A stretch of 64,000 nucleotides of DNA from Rachycentron canadum (lineage: Eukaryota; Chordata; Actinopteri; Carangiformes; Rachycentridae): positions 20,672,496-20,736,495 of the forward strand of contig CM076655.1 of the NCBI GenBank assembly GCA_038496675.1, given 5' to 3'. Positions 38,701 through 49,600 of this stretch are shown piece by piece (position 1 is the first letter of the stretch; every line of letters starts with the position of its first letter). The notes under the pieces were generated by a model. The model did not search any database. It was not told where the DNA came from and was given only the letters and a program-made list of their open reading frames with translations. The translations under genes and the position numbers were made by a program.

Positions 38701-40178
38701 ATGAAGTCAGATGATTTAATTAAAGACTTATGTTTTTTGCCTTTTCCTTTGCTTTGATAATGAATTATGTGTAAATTTGAGCTCGTGCAGCGGGACTAAT
38801 TAAGGTTTTTTTGTTCTGTTATAATTGGGTAATCACACCAATTTGAATAAAGACAAAGATAAATCCCCTTTATTCAACCAGTTATTTCACTCTACTTTAC
38901 AATTAAGACTTGAGGAGCCATATTTTTATAGTTGGTAGATAAATCAAGTGCGAAACAGCCGTCGACTGACATTAATTCACCAGAAAATTTGCTTAACCAA
39001 ATCAAAGGAAGGCCAATGACCGTGTGTCGCCTTTGAAATATAAAACTCGTAAGAAATGCAGTAACATCCAAGCAGAGAGGACAGGTTACATTTCCAGACA
39101 AACTGAAGGAAAACATGCTGCCAAATGTGATCCCTAACGCTTTTCCGTCAGCACGAGTGTCAGTGTGAGTGACCAGTGGTGGCTGTTGAGCTGGCTGATA
39201 CTGACCATCTGTGTGTATGTTGTGTGTGTGTGTGTGTATGTGCAGCTCCCCGCAGACTTCAGCAGACTTCACCTGGCCGACGGCTTGCACCCACAGGTGA
39301 CCCACGTCTCCTCCAGCCACTCAGGATGTAGTATCACCAGCGACTCTGGAAGCAGCAGCCTGTCAGACATTTACCAGGTAAGGCCTCCCCACCTTGGTGC
39401 TGGATCCCCAGCCCGGACTCCCCTGGAGAGTTGAGTAGGTGCAGTAGTTTGTTAACTACTAGTTAGTTGATGAAGTAATAAAGTTGGTCATGTGAGATTA
39501 AAAATCCCTAGGTTTTGCTAAGGTTTGATGTCCAATTTTATTTATTTACACCCTTAAACATAAGAAATAGGCCTCGCTAAAAGTGACATGAGAAGATTGA
39601 TTCCTTGAGATATCTGGACATATCTATCAGATATCTGTTAGAAGTGTAGGTATGTGCATTTTGTTACCCTCAGTCCTTGTGCTAAGCTAACAGCCAGTTA
39701 GCTGACTATAGCAGGCTCTAGCTTCATATTTACTGTACCAATAGGAAAGTGGTATCTGTGTGGATAAATGAAATAGTTAAACTAAAGCCCAAATTAACCC
39801 AAATTATTCCTACTTGAAATGACTGATGTACCACTTGGAGCATGAGGTAGTCTCATTAAGAAGGATAACACATCTTAGGAAAGAATGTAAATGCTGCCAG
39901 GTATAGGCTATAAACCACTAATGGGACACTGTCATGACTGAGCAGATGATTAGCAGGCGGTCTGGTGGCTGTATGCAGGTGGTCCAGCTGACATCCTGGC
40001 TCCAGCTGTGCCTCCTCACCTCAAAGCAGAGGTACAGAACTCCCAGGGAACTGTGACGTTCAAAAATCACGTGATTAGGAGTTTTACTGGCAGTTTCATG
40101 ACATGCAATCAAATGGTTTGACGTGTAGGAAAGGTAATGAAAGAAAGGAAGGAAGGAAGAAAAGAAAAAGCATCCGCA

Positions 40179-40243
<65 letters not shown>

Positions 40244-40582
40244 TGACCAGTGGTAAATAAAACATAATTCAACTCAACAGAACACACATACACAATTTCT
40301 CGTGACTATGGACCTGCCCCAAACCCTGCAACTAATCCTCTTAACACAGTGCACTCACCCCATTGGCTCCCACTACTGTCACCTGCTGTGTGCCTATTTA
40401 TATTTGTGTGTGTGTTTGTTTGTAAGTGTGCTCGTGACAGTGCTCGGGGGCATCGGTCAGAATGACTTTGTTTTGTTCAGACCTCTTTCTGGCTTGTGTT
40501 TGTGTGTGCGGGGGCTTTAAAATGTCTGAATACAGCTTTATAATAGTGCGTGAGGCCCGTTAGAGGGAGTGTAACTGTAGAG

Positions 40583-40627
<45 letters not shown>

Positions 40628-43600
40628 GCCATGCTGTCGCTGGCTGGGGCAGGTTGAACAGGCTCTACTGTCCCCAGTCTGTGATCCTGGTCTTAGAGCC
40701 ATCTGCTAGCAGCTCTCTGGCAGTCTCCTGATATCTCTCTCTCTTTCTCACTCTCTGAGTCTCATACACATTGTCCTGACTCCTCTTCTTTCTTCTCCTT
40801 TGTCCTTCTCCTCTGATGGATGCCTACACATCCAGCTTTTCACTGACCTGTAGAAGATCAACTCCAACACTTCACTCTAACTTTGCTCTGTCTCAGGGTC
40901 TAAATCTTTCGCTCTTGTCACAGATGATCAAACTTCTCTGCTGAGCTCAGTGATGATTTACTTTCTTTGTGTGTTTGAGCGACATCAGAATGTTTTTTAT
41001 CAAGTATGCAAGCTGTTTTTATATGTGCATTGTGCTTCACAATCCCAGTTTACAGCTGTCATTTTTCAATTAAGAGAAAATTAGTCTGAAGATTTTTTTT
41101 TTATCACATAAATTTGCTGCTCTGAGTTCCTCAAATTTTAAACTTTGCTGCTTTTCTTTGTTTTAAATGATGTAAGCTGAATATGTCATTAAACTGTTAG
41201 TTGGATAAAACAAGCTACTTGAGGGTGTCACTTTCAGGCTACAAATAAAATAATCAATAAACTGCAGTCTACATGCCAAGATTCAGGATCCATCAGAGCA
41301 ATTATTTCCCAAACCTTTTAGCTTTTGACCAGTGAAACAGTGTCTACGTTTGCCATTTCATATTTTGTGTTGCAGAAATTGTTTTTTTCTGCTTTCCTCT
41401 CCTCTTCATCACCTCCTGACCCCTCAGATTTGTCTTAAGACCATTTGAGGTAACTACCGCACCACTGCTGTAATGAAGATGAAGTGGTTATCGTTAAATA
41501 AAGAAGTCTGCAGGGATGAACAGCTGATCATATTCCCCTTTCCCTGACTTTCGGACCACTTAGATTCAGCACACAAAATTAAAATGTGCAAGCATTAAAA
41601 ATTGAGAGAAGGATTAAAATTCATCTCTTGCTATCCTGGGGTACCCAGCATGACTCCTCAAATTGTATTATGTAATATTTCTTTTCTATCATTAGCGAAA
41701 GTTGCACCCTGGAGGTTTCAGAGGTAATAATAGAGGCTAGTAGATCACCAGTGGAGCTGCATTTGAAACGCATCATGGTCTGGTCCTTTACTCTTGAGAC
41801 CACAGGAAGTTGGAGGTGAAAACGGAGCACAGTGGTGTTAGATTCAAATCGTAGTGTACGTTGCATTTTTCAACATTTAGCAGATTGTGGTATGAAGAAT
41901 GACTGTGGAGGTAGCAGACTGAAGCACCGTATGAGGAGTACCACATCATTTTCACGTCACTGCCAACATGGCGCACTGTTTTGTGCCTGAATAAATCATG
42001 AAATTGGTCCTTTAGAAGGACTTTGAAAGCATTGATCCAAGAATAGCCCTTATGAAATATTAACAGCACCTGACTTGCCCACTGACTCTTAATGCTTACT
42101 GCACATTTATGGATTTTTGATGCATACATGACACGAAAACGAGGCTGTGAACGAACACAAAGGCAAACAGGTAACCTTTGCTTAAATGCACCATGCTGCC
42201 TCACAGATTCAGAACAAGTTTCTTTCATGTGGTGTCTGGAGCATTTTCTCCCCCTGTTAAAAGCAAATTAAGTGATTTTAAAGTAATATATGCATCCTCA
42301 CTTATGCTGCTGATTTCTGTTTATCCCTGATTATATTGTCTGCAGATAAAGACTGAGCCTGTTTAGTCTGTCTTTGCTTGATCTGTTGAAAATGAGCAAT
42401 GAAAAGGCAACTTTCTGTGGTTTGAAAATAAAATGGGTTCAGTGAATGTCCCAGATTTATGTATGAAATCCTTCCATGTTCTGCTCTATTTTGACTCATT
42501 AAATCTTTTAGTTCATTTATGTTTGTCCATTTGTTTTAGCTTGAGATCAAATATACAATACTGCTTGTGTTGTTTACTACTCCTCACTTAATCTGTGACT
42601 TTACGCAGTCAAAAGGCCACACACATACACCCACATCATCTTTGCAGACCCTGCCTGGCCCCACCCGCCACTGATGCCCAAATGGCCACTCAGACGCTGG
42701 CTTGAATCATTAATGAGCCTTTTGCACATGGCGTTTGAGGAGAAATGACATAGGGTTTCGTTGAGAGACTGGGTATGGGGACTGAGCTTTGAAAAATTAA
42801 AAGCAGACTGACAGTCTGGGAGGTGAAGATGCGTCTGGCTCTGGGATTTTGTGAACATTTTGCAAAGGCAACCTTTTCTTCTCTTTCTATTAAGAAGCTT
42901 GAGGTTGAGCACCACACTGAGGTAAGAGTGGTTAGTCATCAGGGCTCTTCGTTATTTTTTCTGACGTTGGTTTATTCTGTGAGAAGATTTCATGTTGTGA
43001 AGCAAGAGTTTGAACCAGGCAATGTGGCCCCTCTGTCATCTCTAGAAATACTTTCTTTGATTATACCAAAGGAACTCTGTTAGTATCTCTCATGCACAAG
43101 TAATTGCATTACTTTCACTCCTCATCTTCATTCATTCTCCCGGTTCCACACATATTACATCTTATGCTTTCAAAGAACAGGATCTTGCTGCGAGGCAGGC
43201 GGTGGAGTTTGCTGAGGGGAGAGGAGAGGAAGGTTGGCAGTTAATTAGCTTGGTACTATGCATAGCAGACTGTTTGGTATGCAGCGTTGATACCTGTCTT
43301 TCTCATACTGTACTGAATACCTCTAATCCATTTCATGAAATGGGTCAAACCTGCGCAGCAGTTTTACAGAGGCTCTTTTATTATTTTGCTTTTGTTTGAA
43401 CATGTAGTGTGTTGCAGTTGATGTTTGTACAGTAAAATGATTTCAGAAGTGTGTATTTGCAGAGCAACCTGCACCTCTGTGTCCTTATTATGCTGAATTT
43501 TTTACATTGGCTGCTTATAATGTCTTGATTTTCAACAGTGGAACATGAGTTGGTGACTGGCTTGGTCAGCAGCCCCCAATGTTTGTAATGAGCGTTCAGG

Positions 43601-46600
43601 TAGTTGATTTATTGTCTTGCTCAAAGACATGGCTTTCATTGGACTCGCTGGTTATTGCACAGATTTGAACTCTGACCTTGGTGATGGGACAACCAGCTGC
43701 ATTGTGCCAACCGCTGACGTTGGATGGAGACACCAAATCCTTCAGTGTGTTTATCACTAATCAATAACTCATTTTTCATGCGTTTCCTCTCTTTAGGCCA
43801 CAGAGAACGAACCGGGTGACATGGACCTGAGTGGCCTGCCAGAGACCGCCGTCGACTCCGAGGAGGACGATGATGAAGAGGACATCGAGCGGGCGTCGGA
43901 TCCCCTCATGAGTCGGGACATCGTGCGTGACTGTCTGGAGAAGGATCCGATGGACAGGACTGATGATGACATAGGTGAGCACCCAGTCAGGATTTTATTG
44001 TCTCTGTTTTTGTTTGTATTAAACAAATGTCAGTGTTTGCATCTCAGTGGAGCTTATGAATAACAGTACAGTAAATACAGTTGTTTGGCTGCGCAGTGCA
44101 GTTGATTTTTAAATACATCCAGTCTGTTTTTGTGCAAAACCTGACAGTGTGAGAATGGAGTGATACAAAGACACCAGTGAAAAACACTGCATTGTTCTCA
44201 GCTGGGACAGTACTTGTCCCAATTTTAGATGAATTCAGTACTCTATAAAAGCCACACCCTCCCTCCTCATTTAAATCGGTCACAGTGAATTTACATTTGT
44301 CTGAACTGCTCTCCTTTACAATGTAATTTTCAGCACCACATCAGGCCTGCAGTATCATATCCCTCAAAGCTATGACTCAACTCCAATGATCATGATAGGC
44401 ATGGTTTAAAAAAAAAAAAAAAATAGGTACACATTCTCTAAGCTAAGCTACAGATGTGGACTGGGGGGAGGATGATGCATTGAATGTACAGTCACAAAGA
44501 GTGCCAACCCCCTCCCCCTCCCCTTTGCTGATCCCGCCACCGTGCACCCCTCCCTCTGCCGGCAGGCTTTTCTAGGTCACTCCGGCACATCCTCTCGCCT
44601 CACCTCTCCCAGCACATTAAACTTTCAGTGCTTCCGCAGCTTCACACACAACGCTGTTGCCATGCCAAGCACAGGTCAGGCCTTAGCACCAGACTGCTGC
44701 TCGCCAGCCAGCGAAGGCGAGGTGGATGGTAGAGGGCGAGAGAAATTGAATTTAACCAATAAAAAACAAACAACAGAAACATCACCATACTACATTACTC
44801 TATACAATCCACAGATTTCAGTCTCTGCAGATACTCTGGTTGTAAAAAAAATGTTTACAGTAAAGTCTGTGAATTATCACTTTTTCAGTGACTAAAGGTC
44901 AAAATTTTGAAAAATTAGGAGAAGTAAGATTACAGTTCCCTGTCCATCAAGCCTGAAAGGTCATTGAATGATTTGATCTTCAGTATGAAAAGGGTGTTAA
45001 TCTTATGCTATGGCCTCAACAGTCATTAAATTTCCCCCCAGCTGAACACCTCGGGGAGATTTTGGACCAACTGTACTATCCACTCTCTTCTTTTGGAGGT
45101 GCTCATCTCTCCAGCAGCTCTCATAGACTTGTAGAATCAATGCCAAGATGCACTGAAGCTGTTCTGGCAGGTCATAGTGGCCCGACACCTTAATCTATCA
45201 TCCATCTTTACCTCAAGGGACATGTGAGAAAATCTGTTTTTTGGTAATTTGGGTGAATAGAACCTTTAAATTGGGTCATCGCTGACGGAGCACTCAGCGT
45301 GATTTCAGTTAAGGCTCATTGTCTCCAGTGAACTCACACAGAGGTCACTGAGTGAAGTGTCAGCGATTATTCTTGGCTTGCCATGAAAGTTTATATCAAT
45401 GGAATTGATATTTGGCTTTATGTTCTCCTGATAATGATTCCTCTGTTGGCTATTCATTGTGGTGATGATCCATTTTGATGCTCAGCCTCCAGCTCGTGCC
45501 GTCTTGGCTCGAAGTTATGGTGGCACAGACTTGCTAAGAGCACTGCATGTCCTCTTTCTGTCCTCTGGATGTCAAGACTCTGTTTGCTCTTTTTCTTAAC
45601 CTCCTCCACTTCCTCCACTGTCTCTTCTCTGCCCCTTACACAGAGCAATTACTGGAGTTCATGCATCAGCTGCCAGCATTTGCAAATATGACCATGTCAG
45701 TGAGGAGGGAGCTCTGCGCCGTCATGGTCTTTGCTGTGGTCGAACGCGCTGGCACCATCGTTCTCAATGATGGAGAGGAGGTGTGTGTTGGTCCATATTC
45801 ATCCACACACAAGCATGGTCTTGTGACTTTGTCTTGCATTTAATTGTATTTATATATATATATGAGTGTCTCAAAAGAAACTAAACCTTAGTCTCATCCC
45901 TTCACACCAGTGAATCTCTCTTCCATTTGAAGTTTTTTTCTGCTCTATTAAACCTGAATGGGTGAACATCTCTTATCACCAGGCCTGGGTAGGATCCCTT
46001 AGGCAACTAAAGCAGGCATCACGTATTCTCATGACATGAGTTTCAAAGAAGACAATTTGGTTGCATTTTGCTATAAGTTCCTCAAATAATAGAGAGCAGA
46101 ACTTGCCTCGAAGGCCTGGCCACTTAAGTGAATGTCCAGACATTTCACAATTCTGGGTTCATGGAGCATATTGTTGCTGTCGGGGTGAAAGCTGTGAATC
46201 TACAAAATGCCAGCTTTTCAGGAAATTTTCAGGATACTTGATCGCTCAAAAAGATAAAGAATTAGATTTTCTTAATTTCAATCAAGCAAGTACTACTTGG
46301 AACAAAACTTAGTGTAGTGTACTGCAGATGATGATTTTAGTTGTGTTTTGCTGAGCAGCTCTAATATTCCCATGATATTACTTCATCCCTCTGAGGAAAG
46401 AAATAAACCATCTGTTAGGTGCTGCAGTCCCCTTGTAGTTTCTGCACATAGTTCTTTTTGTTAAATAACTTTGACTCATTAAGGGACAACAGCTGTTGGG
46501 AATATTATTAGGCTGAACTTCATCTGATCTGCAAATTTAGTATCGTTGCAGTTGTCTCTTTCAGTGTTCTCTACTCTTCTTCCAACATCTAACTACTGTA

Positions 46601-49600
46601 ATCGTGTGTTGTGGTCAGTTGGATTCCTGGTCAGTGATTCTGAATGGTTCGGTGGAGGTGACGTATCCAGACAGCCGGACAGAGATCCTGTGTATGGGGA
46701 ACAGCTTTGGGGTGTCGCCAACCATGGAAAAGGAATACATGAAGGGCGTGATGAAGACCAAGGTGGACGACTGCCAGGTAGGATCATAATGTTTCGCAGA
46801 GCAGCCAGGGTCTGTATCCCTGTGTGAGAAGCATGGCACAAACACTGCCATTGTGTGATATTAACTCCCACTGTGACCTACTTATGCTGAAGGTGTTTGT
46901 ACTCATGACATTAGAAGTTGTTTTGGGGAATAGCATCTGCTTAGAAGTGAGGAACAACCATTTGTAAAGAAAGTCGGCCAGCTCATATAATGAGAAGGTT
47001 CACAGCAGGGTTTAATGGGAATGGAGGACTAAACAGTAGAAGTAAAGACTGAAATGTTTTTAGTCCTTTAATCATGAGGAGCTGAGCTCATCAGGCTCTG
47101 TGAGTGAGACTAGAAAATCTTTGCTCGTAATTAGTGAAAGCCCTTTTTTCATAATTTATCACTGGGAATAGTAGTTTAGTTGCTCTGTAGAATTCATTTC
47201 TAGTCAGCTGGTTTCAATTTAACATTCATTTATGAGCTCAGTCAGTTGCTCTGTAAGAGATTTTCTAATCGCTGATCAAGTGATGACGTTAACAGTTTAA
47301 GAATTAAGGGGATCCAGTCGCAGAAATATCATAGATGATTAAAACAGATGTATGGGCAGCACTGGTAAGCACACAGGACAAATCAGGTCTGTTTCTAACC
47401 CTTGCTTTGTTTGTTCTTGTCCAGTTTGTGTGTATAGCACAGCAGGACTACTGCTGCATCCTCAACCAGGTGGAGAAGAACATGCAGAAGGTGGAGGAGG
47501 AAGGAGAGATTGTCATGGTGAAGGAACATCGTGAACTGGACCGCACCGGCACCAGGAAAGGGCACATCGTAATCAAGGTGACAAATCAGTGCAATCCAAA
47601 ACCTAAATTTTCAGCACTGAGTATAGCATCAGGCAGCGTAGTCTTTATGTTGATATATTTGACCAGATCTCAACAATCATTTTGCATTATATTAATACAA
47701 ATACTATTACAATGATAAACCTCAGGGCACCCCGGAGCGTCTTACCATGCACCTAGTGGAGGAGCACTCAGTGGTGGACCCCACCTACATCGAGGACTTC
47801 CTGTTGACCTACAGGACCTTCCTCTCCAGCCCCATGGTCGTGGGCAAGAAGCTCCTGGAGTGGTTCCACGACCCCAGTCTCAGGGACAAGGTATGAGCAG
47901 AAGGATTTTTTTATACCTGCATGAACTGATGAAATAAGGTTAATAAAGACTATATGATTCAATTAGTCACAGCTGAATAGATTACTTTTATGACGATCTT
48001 AAAAACATACAATTTATAAAACTATAAATTATGGTTAAAAAAAAACTTTGGACATCTTTGGGTCAAGATGTAAAGAATATTATGTCAACACAACCAGTCA
48101 ACCAGTAAAGTATGCGCTGATCATGTGATTGCTCCAGGTTACACGGGTAGTCTTGCTGTGGGTAAACAATCACTTCAATGACTTTGAGGGTGACCCTGCC
48201 ATGACACACTTTCTGGAGGAGTTTGAAAACAATCTGGAAAAAGAAGTAAGTCTAACAAATTTGAACAAACAGCAGGTCAATTTCATTCATTTGATTTTAC
48301 TTTTCCTCACATCTATGTGTTGTTTTTATCATTGCAGAAAATGTGTGGGCACCTCAGACTGTTAAATATTGCATGTGCTGCTAAAGCCAAGCCGCGGCTG
48401 GTGACACTGACCAAGCCATCCAGGGACTCTCCACTAGCATTCAGCCTCCTGGGAGGTCAGGAGAAAGGTTTCCGCATCTTTATTGATGCTGTGGAGCCTG
48501 GGAGCAAGGCAGCAGAAGCTGGCCTTAAACGTGGAGATCAGGTAAGATATCTCTATCTTCACCACTTTGTATGATGTGTTTGGTGTCCCACTCAAGGACA
48601 CTTCTGCCAGTTTGTTAAAATTTTGGGATTTCCTCTTCAATTTTAGGGATTAAAAATGGAGGAATACAGCTGCACTTAAAATTTCAGCAGTCTCGATTTC
48701 TTTTCTTTTTTTTTTTCTTCTTCTGTAGGCTACAATTCAAAGGAGAAATCACTCCCGTCACACAGACCAGCGCTTGAATTGATTTTTTTTTTTTTTCCCT
48801 GTCTAAGTTAATTTTTGTTGTGAAATTGGTTTTACATTTTGCTCTAACTGGCATTAAAAGGGTTTTTTGAAAAAAGTCTAAAATTGAACTTGCCAGTAGC
48901 TGCAGGCGCCCTGTGTTGGCTTTCTCCTCACAACTTGAATTCTCAAACATTTTCACACTCTGCAGTCCTCAGGGCTTTAAGCAAAGTCCCTTAATCCTTG
49001 AAACCATCTTGAGAGTGTGTGGATGCGAGTTAAGCCCTCTTGACTCCAAACATCCCCTGCAGCTGTTTCCCCAAAAAGAAGCAGGGAAACTGACATCCTT
49101 GGAAGCATTCACTCTCATACCCGCTTACACCTTCCATTTTTAACAGCGTCAATTACTGCCATCATTTGCTCACGGCCGATCATTTCAAAGCTTTAGTGTT
49201 AAGCTCAGGGGTTTTGTCATTGGGCCATTAGCAGCAATCCCTCAATTGAAAACTTCAGCATCTCACTAATCACTGCTGATCGCAAAACAGATGTTTAGTT
49301 TCTTAAGTGGATCTTTATTAGCAGCAGAGGATGGACTGTTCCTACACCACAGTCAAAGGTGACTTCCTTTTCCACTAAAGAGGAAGTTGCAAAGCCTGGT
49401 TGGCACATTGTGTTTAAATGCAAATGTCCGGCCCCTATGCAGAGGTCAAGCTGTTAAGACAATTTAAAGGTCACGTGGCCCATGTTAATGTCGAAACCAT
49501 GTGTCCGACTGAATGTCACGATGTACAACACATCAGCGTTTGGCAGTTTATTACCTGCCTTTGTTTGCTGGATGAAATATAGCTCAGGGGTCATTACCTG

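Larger units (their letters stand above)
31687..39245 (+). other. 7.6-kb first intron of the short isoform, regulatory-looking
   Basis: No coding exon is recognised. It contains a GC-rich block with an RE1-like site (32500-32660), a (CA)n (32681-32706) and a poly-G run near 36322-36338. Several kilobases lack repeats and have complex AT-balanced sequence with homeobox, TCF and CCAAT-like words (about 33960-35480, 36420-37150, 38230-39140). That texture is typical of conserved non-coding enhancers in developmental genes; conservation itself cannot be seen here. Confidence 0.6.
39378..43796 (+). other. 4.4-kb intron
   Basis: Contains a family 1 repeat (39655-39775), a (GGAA)-rich tract at 40138-40160, a (CA)n (40181-40239) and an oppositely oriented (TG)n (40584-40624). 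It also has a repeat-free stretch at about 41920-42180 that resembles a conserved element, and a reverse-strand SINE remnant (43555-43720). No coding exon is recognised. Confidence 0.8.

Noticed and set aside
46061..46312. 83-codon open frame in the intron after exon 4
   Set aside because: No splice sites in phase with rapgef2 and no recognisable domain; probably chance.
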